Shown here in pieces: positions 40,471 through 49,753 of a DNA stretch of 64,000 bases. Under the pieces are notes generated by a model. The model did not search any database and had not been told where the DNA came from. It saw only the letters and a program-made list of their open reading frames with translations. The position numbers and the translations under genes are program-made. Each line of letters opens with the position of its first letter. Positions within the stretch are counted from its first letter, which is position 1. The DNA comes from Alkalicoccobacillus gibsonii (GTDB lineage Bacteria > Bacillota > Bacilli > Bacillales > Bacillaceae_D), in assembly GCF_016798245.1 (NCBI RefSeq), contig NZ_JAEUZA010000005.1, forward strand, positions 186,001 through 250,000, given 5' to 3'.

Positions 40471-42662
40471 GGCTTGATTTTCATGACAATTCGTTCCCAA
40501 TGCTGTCTTTGCCTAGCCCATGTATTAGCAGCCGGCTTTCCACTATATAATGTGCGCTCATACTCACTCGTTAATACACTCATATCGGAAAATCCAAATT
40601 GCTGATCAAAACGTGTTGCAAATTCACTTAATGTTTCGCTTGATTCTCTTTTGTAACCATTCAACTCAAGGAGCCATAATAGTCTCTCGTACGCTTGATT
40701 AAACACGCGATCGTCTTTTTTCGAACGATAATACAGTAAAACAAATGTAGTAATGAGTCTCTTACGATAGAAAAAGAATAACACGATGAGCGCAAGCAGG
40801 ATCAAGGCTGTTACCCATAATCCAACTGGTGAAGAAGGAGTACTTTGGTCCTCTGCAACAGCAGCCTCCGTTTGATCTTCCTCTTCCACCTCTTCCTCTA
40901 CTTCATCTTCAGTTACTTCTTCTGTTTCTTCTTCCTCTTGGCTTGTTTCACGATCAGGTGCCTCTATCGGATCCGCTTCATTTTCAAATTCTTGATCAAA
41001 TGAGTACGTATTGGTAAAACCTTTAGTTGGTTCAAAGGCAACCCAGCCTTCTCCCGGAAAGTAGACCTCTACCCATGAGTGAGCGTCTGAATTAGAAATC
41101 GTATAGCTGTTTGCCTCGTCCCCCACATCAACCATTGTACCTGCAGTAAAACCCTTGACCCATCTAGCTGGGATATCAAGTGTCCGTAGTAGAACAATCA
41201 TAGATGTAGAGAAATTGTCACAATAGCCTTGCTGCGTTTCAAAAAGAAATTGATCAACGTAATCCTGACCTGCCGCAGGAACGGCAACATCCTCCGTTTC
41301 ATACGTAAATTCAGGACCCCGAAAGTGATCTTCTATCGCTTTTGCTTGATCGTATCGATTTGTTGCATCGGCTGTCAGCTCCTCCGCTAACTCAAACACT
41401 CTTTCTGGAATGGTATCGGGGAGCTGAGTGTAATACTCATGTATTTCTGAATTATTATCCGATCCATTTACATTTCTAAGACCATCAATATTGTAACTTG
41501 TATCTACATACTCAAAGGTATATTCCTGAGGGGAAAGCGCCTCTCCACCAGAGAGAATTTCAGCTTTTTCCGTGAACTCATCTAAAACTACAGGATCGTT
41601 TTGATGCTCCTCAATCGTTTGAGAATACCATTCGCCTGGGTAAAACATGTGTGAAAATCGCATCTCATTGTACATCTTTACATTTGCTTGTTTAATGGTA
41701 CGTTCAGCGGCTTCTGTCGTTCCAAAGTTATTGGTACCCCTGTATCCTCCAGCAGCTGTAGTTCTTTGCTCCCATCCAGCTCCAGTATAAAAATCTTTCG
41801 TCTCACCTCTCCAGTAGACTCCTCTCTCTACTGTTGCACGGAAGACTGGTGTATCATCATCAATAAAACCACCGCCAAGCCGCTCATCGTTATTTCCATA
41901 TCCAATTCTGCGGGGGCCACCTTGACCCATTCCTTCACCTGAGACTGCAGCCTGGAGAAACGGAACAGGGTCGTCCCACTGAGGGACAGGCTTTGGAAGA
42001 ATCAAACTAATAAAACCTGTTACAACGAATAATCCTGTAATCACCAGTCCCATTCGAATCGGCAATAAGCGTGGAATATTCGCATAACGATTCGCTTCAA
42101 TTGTTCGATACATGTACATAAAGCCAAGCAACAAAACCCCAATTCCTATGACACGAACAATGGCAACAGTTGCATCGTAGATCGTGAATGTATCAATAAC
42201 TGTGACATAAAGTACGGTTGATAAGAGAAAAAAGAAGATTCTTCTCAAATAAACCGTCCAGTAAAATAACAGAAAACTCATGATTGATAGCAGGATAAGA
42301 AACAAAAAGCTACGAAATACGTCAGATAAGTCATACCAATTCCCGGTTAAAATACTCCATATACTTGTGGTTAAGTCTGAGAAAAACAATGGAATCCACT
42401 CAATTGGAGTGGTTCCTCCTGCTGGAAATAATACATATAAGCTTCCTAAGATTATAACCACTCTAGCTAGAAAACTAACAATAAGTGGTGTTTGTAAAAA
42501 AGAAACAACAAAAAAGAGAAATGTGGCAATCAAAAAAAATCTGATTGAGCCTGTGTCTGTCATCAGCGGTAAAGGTAACAACCACTCCAGTAGTAGCAAG
42601 AAGCTTAAGCCGTAAAGGAATCCATCTCTACCATAATGGATATGTTTTCTTCTTTGATTCAA
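40467..42662 (-). CDS. yebA: Transglutaminase-like membrane protein (TgpA/YebA family)
   Basis: 731 residues: about six N-terminal membrane helices (DUF3488 type), an extracytoplasmic transglutaminase-like domain with catalytic Cys in QQGYCDNFSTSMIVLLR, His in SDAHSWVEVYFPGEGW and VAFEPTKGF, a very acidic Glu-rich linker (about 590-620), one further helix (LWVTALILLALIVLFFFYR) and a DUF4129-like cytoplasmic tail. The substrate is unknown. The start is TTG 42662 after GGAGGAAGG. It forms a conserved operon with DUF58 and MoxR genes, immediately upstream of guaA as in B. subtilis. Confidence 0.92.
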   Translation of the reverse strand: MNQRRKHIHYGRDGFLYGLSFLLLLEWLLPLPLMTDTGSIRFFLIATFLFFVVSFLQTPLIVSFLARVVIILGSLYVLFPAGGTTPIEWIPLFFSDLTTSIWSILTGNWYDLSDVFRSFLFLILLSIMSFLLFYWTVYLRRIFFFLLSTVLYVTVIDTFTIYDATVAIVRVIGIGVLLLGFMYMYRTIEANRYANIPRLLPIRMGLVITGLFVVTGFISLILPKPVPQWDDPVPFLQAAVSGEGMGQGGPRRIGYGNNDERLGGGFIDDDTPVFRATVERGVYWRGETKDFYTGAGWEQRTTAAGGYRGTNNFGTTEAAERTIKQANVKMYNEMRFSHMFYPGEWYSQTIEEHQNDPVVLDEFTEKAEILSGGEALSPQEYTFEYVDTSYNIDGLRNVNGSDNNSEIHEYYTQLPDTIPERVFELAEELTADATNRYDQAKAIEDHFRGPEFTYETEDVAVPAAGQDYVDQFLFETQQGYCDNFSTSMIVLLRTLDIPARWVKGFTAGTMVDVGDEANSYTISNSDAHSWVEVYFPGEGWVAFEPTKGFTNTYSFDQEFENEADPIEAPDRETSQEEEETEEVTEDEVEEEVEEEDQTEAAVAEDQSTPSSPVGLWVTALILLALIVLFFFYRKRLITTFVLLYYRSKKDDRVFNQAYERLLWLLELNGYKRESSETLSEFATRFDQQFGFSDMSVLTSEYERTLYSGKPAANTWARQRQHWERIVMKIKP

Positions 42663-42680
42663 TAGATACCTTCCTCCTTG

Positions 42681-43838
42681 CTAAGACGTCATGTAGATTG
42701 GTTCAATGCCTTTTATGCGAAGCTGTTCTGCCAAGCTAATTTGATCAGGTTCAAACTCTAAAAGGCAGACCTTTACTTCGATACCCTCTAAGGCGAGTCT
42801 TTCAATCGTATGAATCACCTGTTGATCCAACTCTGCACAGATATAAATAACCGTTTGATTGGTCCATTGTCTATAAATTGGGTGGATTATTGGTGCTGGT
42901 TGTTGATTCGCTTGAATAGATGCAAGCATCCTCAAGACCTTTTCCCACGTAAAAGCCTGCAACTCTTCGGTTATCCAATGTTGATTCTTATGAAAGGCAG
43001 CTAATTGACTTTCAACGTTCGCTTGAATAAATGTCGACGCAATGGATGCAACCTGTTCTACGACATCTTCAAATTGTTCTGGTTTGACTGTTGATCGATA
43101 CGGATCAAACGCAATAATTGTTCGCTTGCCTTCGTAGGTTTCAAACTCTTTCGTCATAAGTTCCTTTCTTCTAGCCGATTGCTTCCAATTAATACTTGTT
43201 AACCGGTCTCCTGGAACGTAACTCCTTACGCCTGCAAGGGATCTCTCTTCGTCTTTAAATGAAGATGTTGCAGACACTCCATTTGAATGATTCGGTGTTT
43301 GAAAGGCTTGAACATCTCCAAGCTGATAGTATCTCGGATAGACAACAAACTCTGTTTCCACCCTGATCTTCTGCTTTCGTTCGAACCATCCAAAAAAATC
43401 ACTAGATGTCAGATGAATATCATGAAAGACATAAGAACCCCTTTTTAAACTTGATAAACGATACGTAAAGGTTAAGGTTCTAGCAGCTGTGAAGAAGAAC
43501 ATAGCTCGCGTGTCAGTTGCCTGTCCAAGATGAGAAGGAACAACATCCTCTACAGTTAAATACATAAAAGGTTGAAACCTATGCTTCTTAACTGTAATGG
43601 TCACCTCAACCGCTTCACCCGAATAACACGTCGATCTACCTAATGTGCGGCTTGGTGTAAAGGTAGCAGGAATGAGAATGGAGATGGTCATAACAAGTCC
43701 TACAATCATCACACTATAGAACAAAAACCAACTCACAAATCCCCCTTGAAACATCGCGTAGGCGAAGCTTCCTCCTACTACTAGTACTCCTGCTAGTCCT
43801 TTTAAAAACGTTTGAATGAAAAGTCTCCTCTTCCTCAC
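42681..43838 (-). CDS. yeaD: DUF58 domain-containing protein (YeaD-like)
   Basis: 385 residues with two N-terminal membrane helices and a DUF58 domain (vWA-like), including the hallmark GVRSYVPGDRLTSINWKQSARRKELMTKEFE (about 200-230). It probably works with the MoxR ATPase in assembly or control of a membrane-associated complex; no biochemical role is established. The start is GTG 43838, overlapping the moxR stop by 4 bp. Confidence 0.92.
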   Translation of the reverse strand: MRKRRLFIQTFLKGLAGVLVVGGSFAYAMFQGGFVSWFLFYSVMIVGLVMTISILIPATFTPSRTLGRSTCYSGEAVEVTITVKKHRFQPFMYLTVEDVVPSHLGQATDTRAMFFFTAARTLTFTYRLSSLKRGSYVFHDIHLTSSDFFGWFERKQKIRVETEFVVYPRYYQLGDVQAFQTPNHSNGVSATSSFKDEERSLAGVRSYVPGDRLTSINWKQSARRKELMTKEFETYEGKRTIIAFDPYRSTVKPEQFEDVVEQVASIASTFIQANVESQLAAFHKNQHWITEELQAFTWEKVLRMLASIQANQQPAPIIHPIYRQWTNQTVIYICAELDQQVIHTIERLALEGIEVKVCLLEFEPDQISLAEQLRIKGIEPIYMTS

Positions 43839-44791
43839 GAAGAAGTAAGCCTCCTTTTTGGAACAGGAACCCGTATTCGATTAATCAATTTTTCAATCAC
43901 TTCGTGTGCTGACACACCACTCATTCGCGCCTGCGTGGAAAGCGTTAAACGGTGAGATAATACAGGAATAGCCAAATACTTAATATCGTCAGGTAGCACA
44001 TAGTCTCTTCCATTAACGAGTGCAAGTGCTTTAGCTGCCTTTAATAGAGCAATTGAGCCACGAGGACTAACTCCAAGACTAATTAATTCATCATTTCTCG
44101 TTTCTTGCACAATTTGAACGAGGTAAGACTTCATGGCTTCATCAATATAAACCGATCCCACCTGTGCTCGGAGTTCTAGTAAATCGGCTGTATCCAGTAC
44201 TGGTGTAATCTGATCCAAAGGGTGATGGTTCTCTAAGCGATTTAATATGTCTAATTCTTCATCTGGATTTGGATACCCAAGCTTAATTTTTAGTAGGAAT
44301 CGGTCTAACTGTGCTTCAGGTAGAGGAAAGGTCCCTGCATATTCAATTGGATTTTGTGTAGCCATAACAAAGAATGGTTGTTCAATCGCATGTGTGTCTC
44401 CATCGATTGTGACGTGCCCTTCCTCTAGCGCTTCAAGTAAAGAAGATTGTGTTTTCGGAGATGTACGATTAATTTCATCGGCGAGAACAATGTTTGCCAT
44501 AATCGGTCCTCTTCTAAATTCAAACTCTTGCGACTTTTGATTATAGATCGATACACCTGTAACATCAGAAGGCAGAAGGTCTGGAGTAAATTGAATTCGT
44601 TTAAAATGTGCTCCAAATGATTTGGCAATGGCTTTCACCATCACTGTTTTACCCACTCCAGGAACATCCTCTAGAAGGACATGCCCCCCTGCTAGTATCG
44701 CAACTAAGCTCAGGCTAATTTCTTGTCGTTTTCCCACAACCACACGCTCGATATTCTCAATAATCGTTTCTATTTGTTTTGCTGCATGCAT
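43835..44791 (-). CDS. yeaC: MoxR family AAA+ ATPase (YeaC-like)
   Basis: 318 residues. Walker A LLEDVPGVGKTVMVKAIA (about 36-53), Walker B IVLADEINRTSPKTQSSLLEALEE, sensor 1 FFVMATQNPIEYAGTFPLPEAQLDRFLLKI and arginine-containing sensor 2 GVSPRGSIALLKAAKALA are clear. It is the chaperone-like ATPase of the MoxR-DUF58-transglutaminase operon. AGGAGGCAG precedes the start. Confidence 0.95.
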   Translation of the reverse strand: MHAAKQIETIIENIERVVVGKRQEISLSLVAILAGGHVLLEDVPGVGKTVMVKAIAKSFGAHFKRIQFTPDLLPSDVTGVSIYNQKSQEFEFRRGPIMANIVLADEINRTSPKTQSSLLEALEEGHVTIDGDTHAIEQPFFVMATQNPIEYAGTFPLPEAQLDRFLLKIKLGYPNPDEELDILNRLENHHPLDQITPVLDTADLLELRAQVGSVYIDEAMKSYLVQIVQETRNDELISLGVSPRGSIALLKAAKALALVNGRDYVLPDDIKYLAIPVLSHRLTLSTQARMSGVSAHEVIEKLINRIRVPVPKRRLTSS

Positions 44792-44885
44792 AAGCTGCCT
44801 CCTCTCATATCTAACAAGATCAAGATTTTAGGTACACGACGAGTTGACGTATATGTAAGCGGGTACGTTTCACTCTATGCAAACA

Positions 44886-44913
44886 ACGAACGGTCCCTCT
44901 TTGGGATCGTTCG
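44886..44913 (-). terminator. Likely terminator after the thioredoxin-family gene
   Basis: ACGAACG-TCCC...GGGA-CGTTCGT stem between the two minus-strand genes. The following T-run (TTGTTTG) is weak. Confidence 0.5.
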
Positions 44914-44946
44914 TCTCATTAGCTTGTCCAAGGCTATTCGTCCTGC

Positions 44947-45510
44947 TTAAACCGTTTTTTGAAGAGCCTTTAAAAGATCATTTTTTATCCAGTCCCAGCT
45001 AGTGTGGTCCTCTGTATAGGTGTTTGTCATATCTTTCACAAACTGTTTAAATGCAGCTTCATAACCCTCAGTTTCCTTCTCAGGCAACTGAGCTTTTTTC
45101 TTTGAAACAAACTCTTCAAGCTCCGGCGCTCTTGGACCCCATCTCATGACTTCTTTACCATCCTGATCAATAAGTACTATGATTGGAATAGACCTTGCCG
45201 TCCCGTTCGTTAAGTACTGGTCCATTAATTCAAGATGATCATCACGAATAAAATAACGTGTCTCAATGAGAGCTTCGTCTGCAATTCTCATGAAGATAGG
45301 AAGATTAACCATGGCATCGCCACACCAATCAGCAGTGATAATAAGTGCTCTGTATTTCTTAGGTTGAAGTAATTGTAAGGATTCCTTTTCAAATGGATCT
45401 AAATGAAAAGAGTTATATATTTTTAATAGATTCTCTTGATTCACTTGCATTGAATGGATATATGCGTAGCGACTTAATCCTTTTTCGAACCATTGATTTA
45501 ATTCTTCCAT
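44947..45510 (-). CDS. Thioredoxin-family protein with single active-site cysteine
   Basis: 187 residues resembling the Thioredoxin_9 group: LIITADWCGDAMVNLPIFMRIADEA occupies the redox loop, followed by the cis-Pro segment ARSIPIIVLIDQDGKEVMRWGPR. The usual CxxC is reduced to WCGDA, with only one Cys. It may be a monothiol or non-redox thioredoxin-fold protein. GGAGGCAAGACT precedes the start. Divergent from the GbsR-type regulator. Role unknown. Confidence 0.85.
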   Translation of the reverse strand: MEELNQWFEKGLSRYAYIHSMQVNQENLLKIYNSFHLDPFEKESLQLLQPKKYRALIITADWCGDAMVNLPIFMRIADEALIETRYFIRDDHLELMDQYLTNGTARSIPIIVLIDQDGKEVMRWGPRAPELEEFVSKKKAQLPEKETEGYEAAFKQFVKDMTNTYTEDHTSWDWIKNDLLKALQKTV

Positions 45511-45540
45511 AGTCTTGCCTCCTATCTAATTCTAAGGTCT

Positions 45541-45569
45541 ATCGTACCATGACCCCCACTATCAGGCAA
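45541..45569 (-). promoter_or_regulatory. Candidate promoter of the thioredoxin-family gene
   Basis: TTGCCT, 17-bp spacer and TACGAT on the minus strand, about 30 bp before the start. Confidence 0.45.
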
Positions 45570-45641
45570 AAGAAAGAGACAACCTTAATGAAAATGAAAT
45601 ATACAATTGAATATCCTGTATGATGGAATTTAATCCATATA

Positions 45642-45671
45642 TTGATTTTCGAATTAGCTAGTGTCTATACT
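45642..45671 (+). promoter_or_regulatory. Candidate promoter of the GbsR-type gene
   Basis: TTGATT, 18-bp spacer and TATACT on the plus strand, about 58 bp before the chosen start. Confidence 0.5.
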
Positions 45672-45728
45672 TATGGCTACTAAACGATGAAAGTTATTCA
45701 TCTTTTTCATAAATATGAGGTGATTTTA

Positions 45729-46280
45729 TTGAACGCTGATAACTTAAGTAATGAAATGACTGCCACTCACCAGATGATTAAAAAAAGCTTGGCACAAACA
45801 GTTGAATTGTATGGGGGCAATCGTTCCCTAGGACAGATCTATTCTACTTTATACATTCACGGTGGACCGATGACTCTAGACGATTTAAAAAATCAAACAG
45901 GTATGAGTAAAGGAAGTATGAGTCTTGGAGTACGCAGACTATTAGATGACAAGCTAATCGAGCGTGTCTATAGACGAGAAGAGCGCAAGGATCTTTATCA
46001 GACGAGAGGAGACTTCTTTCAAGTCTTTTCTGCTTTTTTTACAAAGCTATGGGGTACTGACGTTGCTATAAATGTAGAAACCAACCAAAAAGCTCAGGTA
46101 CAGTATGAAGCCGTACTGAGTGCACCTAAGTCAAAAGCGGATTATGAGGAGGCTTTACGCATGCTCAAAAAAACAAAAGAGGCGCTAACATATTACACGT
46201 TTTTACATGCATTAGTTGAAGACTTTCATTCAGGGGAATTCATTCAGTATTTAACAGAGAAATACAACTTAGATCAATAA
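45729..46280 (+). CDS. GbsR/MarR-family transcriptional regulator
   Basis: 183 residues. The winged helix-turn-helix contains LGQIYSTLYIHGGPMTLDDLKNQTGMSKGSMSLGVRRLLDDKLIERVYRREERKDLYQ, the signature arrangement of GbsR/OpcR-type repressors (choline or glycine betaine responsive in B. subtilis). No choline or betaine genes are adjacent, so the target is unknown. The frame begins at ATG 45687, but GAGGTG stands 6 nt before TTG 45729 (MNADNLSNEMT), which better fits the family N-terminus. Confidence 0.87.
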   Translation: MNADNLSNEMTATHQMIKKSLAQTVELYGGNRSLGQIYSTLYIHGGPMTLDDLKNQTGMSKGSMSLGVRRLLDDKLIERVYRREERKDLYQTRGDFFQVFSAFFTKLWGTDVAINVETNQKAQVQYEAVLSAPKSKADYEEALRMLKKTKEALTYYTFLHALVEDFHSGEFIQYLTEKYNLDQ

Positions 46281-46363
46281 CGTTACTTTGCGTAACAACC
46301 AAACGATTATACATAACCAGTCCTCGTCCTGTTCATCCTAAGAATATGAATGGAGGTGCAGGG

Positions 46364-47323
46364 TTGAAAAAAATGACGCTTATGGGAACTCGCATCTGCT
46401 TAATCTTCTTTATTATAAGCATGATTACGGTTTGCCAATCATCAGTGGATCACGCAGAAGCAAGCTCAACATCCGACACCATTGTCTGGATGACGGATAC
46501 ACAATATTACGCAAAAGAATATCCAGAGATCTTTTTTAAAATGACCGATTGGATAAAGGAAAATCAAGTCCCTCATCAAATCAAGTATGCCGTTCACACA
46601 GGTGATATTATTGATCAGTATCAAGAAAAGGATCAATGGAAAACAGCACATAAAGCCTTAAAGAAGCTTGATCATTCACCAATTCCTTATGGTGTGCTTG
46701 CCGGCAATCATGATGTCGGTCATTCCAGAGTTGATTATGAAAAATATAGCCACTATTTTGGGGATAAACGATTTAAGCATCAAAAGGAATTCGCAGGATC
46801 GGATCAAAATAACCGAAATCATTTTGATCTTGTCACAGTCGGAGACCGGGACTTACTCATGCTTTATTTAGGATGGGGAATGACGGATAAGGATCTTGAG
46901 TGGGCTCATTCAGTGCTTAACAATTATCCGGACCGGATCGTATTTTTAAATGTTCATGAATACTTAAAAGCAGATGGAACCCGTTCTGAACAAGGCGAGC
47001 TTCTTTTTAAAGAGCTTGTAGCAAAGCACGCTTCTATTCACGTTGTGTTATGTGGGCACTATCACGGTGCGAATAAAAAAGTGGACCGCTTTGACGATGA
47101 CGGGGATGGCAAGCCTGACCGTACGGTATACCAGTTACTTGCCGATTACCAAAGTGGCCCCATGGGTGGTCAAGGGTATTTACGCCTTTTGTCCATTCCA
47201 TCAAACAGCACAGAGGTAACCGTAAAAACCTATTCTCCTTTTCTTGATCAGTACAATTTTTATAAGGATACTGAATTAGAGAAAGACCAATTTACGATCC
47301 ATCTTCCTTTGTCTGTGAAATGA
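46364..47323 (+). CDS. Secreted calcineurin-like metallophosphoesterase
   Basis: About 320 residues with an N-terminal signal peptide (LMGTRICLIFFIISMITVC... AEA). Metal-binding motifs of the calcineurin superfamily are VWMTDTQYY, AVHTGDIIDQ, GVLAGNHDVGH, LNVHEYL and VLCGHYHGA. An acidic loop DRFDDDGDGKPDRT resembles a Ca-binding loop. The substrate is unknown. GGAGGTG precedes TTG 46364 by about 6 nt; the ATG at 46346 lies upstream of that ribosome site. It lies 83 bp after the GbsR-type gene, possibly cotranscribed. Confidence 0.88.
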   Translation: MKKMTLMGTRICLIFFIISMITVCQSSVDHAEASSTSDTIVWMTDTQYYAKEYPEIFFKMTDWIKENQVPHQIKYAVHTGDIIDQYQEKDQWKTAHKALKKLDHSPIPYGVLAGNHDVGHSRVDYEKYSHYFGDKRFKHQKEFAGSDQNNRNHFDLVTVGDRDLLMLYLGWGMTDKDLEWAHSVLNNYPDRIVFLNVHEYLKADGTRSEQGELLFKELVAKHASIHVVLCGHYHGANKKVDRFDDDGDGKPDRTVYQLLADYQSGPMGGQGYLRLLSIPSNSTEVTVKTYSPFLDQYNFYKDTELEKDQFTIHLPLSVK

Positions 47324-47349
47324 AACGTATGGTTTATAGAAAAGCATGA

Positions 47350-47382
47350 AGGCAAATGATTCCATCTAAGAATCATTTGCCT
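47350..47382. terminator. Bidirectional terminator between phosphoesterase and YdcF-type genes
   Basis: AGGCAAATGATTC/GAATCATTTGCCT, a perfect 13-bp stem, lies between convergent genes. Confidence 0.85.
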
Positions 47383-47388
47383 TCTTTA

Positions 47389-47961
47389 TTATTTCAATAA
47401 TAGATCAAGATATAGTTTTGTTAAGGCTGCATATTCTCGGACATGCATTTGAACAACTGAGATTTTTGGAGTTTTGCCAGGAAGTCCAGTTACATTCATA
47501 CCTTGTTCTTCAGCCATAAGGACAGCTCGATATAGATGAAAGCTGTTGCTTACCACGATGCCTTTTGAATTTGAATCATCGATGAATTCCTTTGAATACT
47601 GGAGATTTTCATATGTAGATGTTGAACGATCCTCTAAATAAATCCGTTCCTCCTCAACACCAAGTAGTACAAGTCCACGTTGTATCGCCAATGCCTCAGA
47701 TATTCCTTCATCAGGTCCTTGACCACCGGAAGCTATGGCAATGGTTTGCTCATTCTTTAATAGATACTCAGCTGCAGCATCAATTCGATATTGTAGACTT
47801 AACGATGGCTTCTCCCCTTTGACTCTTGCTCCAAGAATAATCAAGTAATCTGCTTGATCAGGTTGCTCCTGGTGACTATGTTGATAAATTTTGAATTGTA
47901 AAAAAAGAACATATAAAACAGCTAATCCAATTAATAGGTAAAGAGTAAACTTAACATACAT
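47389..47961 (-). CDS. YdcF/SanA/ElyC-family (DUF218) membrane protein
   Basis: About 190 residues: one N-terminal membrane helix (TLYLLIGLAVLYVLFLQF), then the DUF218 domain with YLIILGARVKGEKPSLSLQYRIDAAAEYL, IASGGQGPDEGISEALAIQRGL and LEDRSTSTYENLQYSKEFI. The family is linked to envelope and lipid-carrier metabolism, but its reaction is unclear. AAGGATGTG stands before ATG 47961 (MYVKFT); the upstream TTG at 47985 has no ribosome site. Convergent with the phosphoesterase gene. Confidence 0.88.
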   Translation of the reverse strand: MYVKFTLYLLIGLAVLYVLFLQFKIYQHSHQEQPDQADYLIILGARVKGEKPSLSLQYRIDAAAEYLLKNEQTIAIASGGQGPDEGISEALAIQRGLVLLGVEEERIYLEDRSTSTYENLQYSKEFIDDSNSKGIVVSNSFHLYRAVLMAEEQGMNVTGLPGKTPKISVVQMHVREYAALTKLYLDLLLK

Positions 47962-48235
47962 CTCCACACATCCTTCTTTGTTCAAAAACGACGCTTTTTT
48001 GCAAATTTTTTAAAACCGTTCTTTTGTATATTCTATTATCCAATTATTGTTTATTACTAGTTCTTGAAGCAGGAGGGTCACTCCTTTATATTTTTCCCAA
48101 TATTCAATCGTTTCCTTCTAAGTCGTCTCCTCCTTCAAAATCCTTACCTGTTACACGCTTTTAACTTGACATGAAAAGCATATCTATGCGGGACTTTCGA
48201 CTCTTTCTTCGATTTTACTACGTTTCTCGCATTCT

Positions 48236-48263
48236 TTGAAACCATCACATGGTTCTGTATAAT
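48236..48263 (+). promoter_or_regulatory. Promoter of the amidase gene
   Basis: TTGAAA, 16-bp spacer and perfect TATAAT. A small inverted repeat ACCATCACATGGT lies in the spacer. The rest of the 47962-48305 gap shows only T/C-rich sequence and no other feature I can support. Confidence 0.75.
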
Positions 48264-48305
48264 GAACCCACATTCTCGTATTAAAGTGAAAAAGGAGTTG
48301 AATCT

Positions 48306-49145
48306 GTGAAACAATTAAGCCGTCTAGTCGGTCTACTATTTTTAGTATTCATGATCGGATCCGTTGTAGCACCTGCCTTAGCACACGCTTCACAAACCGG
48401 GGTAGTTGATGTAGGAGGTACATTAAACGTTCGTGCCGAACCTTCTACATCCAGTAAGATTATAGGATCATTATCAAGAGGAGAAGAAGTTACATATGTT
48501 GATGTCGCAAGTGGTTGGGCATCGATTGATTATAATGGACAAACGGGTTACATAGCAACTGAATACCTTTCATCTGGTTCCTCAAATGGAGGAAGTTCAG
48601 CCTCCGTATCTGGACAAACCATTGTTATTGATCCAGGTCACGGCGGAAATGATCCAGGAGCCGTTGCTAACGGCCTTCAAGAAAAAGATGTTGTTCTGGA
48701 TGTTGGACAACGAGCAGCGGACAAGCTTCGAGCGTCTGGAGCCAACGTCATCATGACACGGTCATCTGATCAGTTTATCGCCCTTGAAGAACGAGCCGCC
48801 ATTGCAAACCGAGCAAATGCAGACATCTTTGTCAGTATTCATGCAAATGCAGCCGCAGCGACCAGCGCCACAGGAACTGAATCATATCATTTTCCAACAA
48901 GTACAAACGGCCGACGTCTTGCTGCGAATATCCAGAACGAGCTCGTGAGTCACCTAGGCACTCGCGATCGTGGGGTCAAGGATGCCAACTTTAGTGTCTT
49001 ACGTAATACGGCGATGCCTGCAACCTTACTCGAGCTAGGTTTCATAACAAATGCTAGTGAAGCAGAACGAATGAAAGCAGCTAGTTTCAGAGAAAATGCG
49101 GCTAATGCCATTCATGATGGCATCCAAGTTTACTTTCGAAACTAG
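48306..49145 (+). CDS. N-acetylmuramoyl-L-alanine amidase with SH3 domain (Amidase_3)
   Basis: Cleaves the amide bond between MurNAc and the peptide stem. 279 residues: signal peptide ending near AHA, a bacterial SH3 domain (GGTLNVRAEPSTSSKIIGSLSRGEEVTYVDVASGWASIDYNGQTGYIATEYL), a Ser/Gly linker, and a zinc amidase domain with VIDPGHGGNDPGA (His), ERAAIANRANADIFVSIHANA (Glu, His) and TLLELGFITNASEA (catalytic Glu). The start is GTG 48306 after AAGGAG at 8 nt. It has its own promoter. CwlC/LytC-type cell-wall turnover role. Confidence 0.95.
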   Translation: MKQLSRLVGLLFLVFMIGSVVAPALAHASQTGVVDVGGTLNVRAEPSTSSKIIGSLSRGEEVTYVDVASGWASIDYNGQTGYIATEYLSSGSSNGGSSASVSGQTIVIDPGHGGNDPGAVANGLQEKDVVLDVGQRAADKLRASGANVIMTRSSDQFIALEERAAIANRANADIFVSIHANAAAATSATGTESYHFPTSTNGRRLAANIQNELVSHLGTRDRGVKDANFSVLRNTAMPATLLELGFITNASEAERMKAASFRENAANAIHDGIQVYFRN

Positions 49146-49233
49146 TTTACAGCTCGCCTAATTCTTTATTTAAGGCACACCAAACATAGGACCATTCCAT
49201 ATGTTGTACTAAAAGGAAAGGTGGTACATTCAT

Positions 49234-49419
49234 ATGGGTTACTATGGTGGAGGATACGCTCAGCCATTCTATGGTCAACCATATTACGGCTACGGAGCTC
49301 CTTGTCAGCCTTGTGGCTATCCAGGCTACAAAAAAGGCGGAGGTACAGGATTTTTCTTCGCACTAATCGTCCTTCTCTTCATCCTATTCGTCATTATTGG
49401 AGGAGTCGGTTATTACTAA
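49234..49419 (+). CDS. YjcZ-family small (sporulation-associated) membrane protein
   Basis: 61 residues. A Gly/Tyr/Pro-rich head (MGYYGGGYAQPFYGQ...) is followed by KKGGGTGFFFALIVLLFILFVIIGG, the typical YjcZ-family hydrophobic C-terminus ending GVGYY. Members are often sporulation-induced tiny proteins of unknown role. A GGTGG ribosome site precedes the ATG, and a terminator follows 8 bp after the stop. Confidence 0.85.
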   Translation: MGYYGGGYAQPFYGQPYYGYGAPCQPCGYPGYKKGGGTGFFFALIVLLFILFVIIGGVGYY

Positions 49420-49426
49420 AGAAAAA

Positions 49427-49453
49427 GGCTGTCAGTGTTCTGACAGCCTTTTT
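49427..49453. terminator. Terminator between the convergent YjcZ-type and Gly/Tyr-rich genes
   Basis: GGCTGTCAG-TGTT-CTGACAGCC followed by TTTTTG; an A-run on the other side allows both directions. Confidence 0.92.
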
Positions 49454-49454
49454 G

Positions 49455-49688
49455 TTATGACCGGTAGTATGGATAAGGGTACGGAGAGTAAGGCGGATAG
49501 GGATATGGATAAGGAGGATAATAATAACCGTATGGTTGAGGCTGGAAAAGTGTACTTCCAGCAAATCCTCCTAAGAAACCACCTAATAATCCACCGCCAA
49601 ATCCACCACCGAACCCTCCAAAACCTCCAAATGGAGGACGACCATACCCAGGACGTCTGAATTGTCTTGAATGATTCATTGGATACAT
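49455..49688 (-). CDS. Gly/Phe and Tyr/Pro-rich low-complexity protein, unknown function
   Basis: 77 residues: MYPMNHSRQFRRPGYGRPP, a Gly-Phe repeat core (GGFGGFGGGFGGGLLGG), and a C-terminus made of Tyr-Pro repeats. Composition resembles spore coat or surface proteins, but I cannot name a family. GGGAGGG stands about 6 nt before the ATG. It is paired convergently with the YjcZ-type gene, which hints at a sporulation context; that is inference. Confidence 0.72.
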   Translation of the reverse strand: MYPMNHSRQFRRPGYGRPPFGGFGGFGGGFGGGLLGGFLGGFAGSTLFQPQPYGYYYPPYPYPYPPYSPYPYPYYRS

Positions 49689-49753
49689 GTTCTTCCCTCC
49701 CTGTTAGGGCAATCCATGTATGCTATGCCATTTGCCTAAGGAAGGTGACTGGC

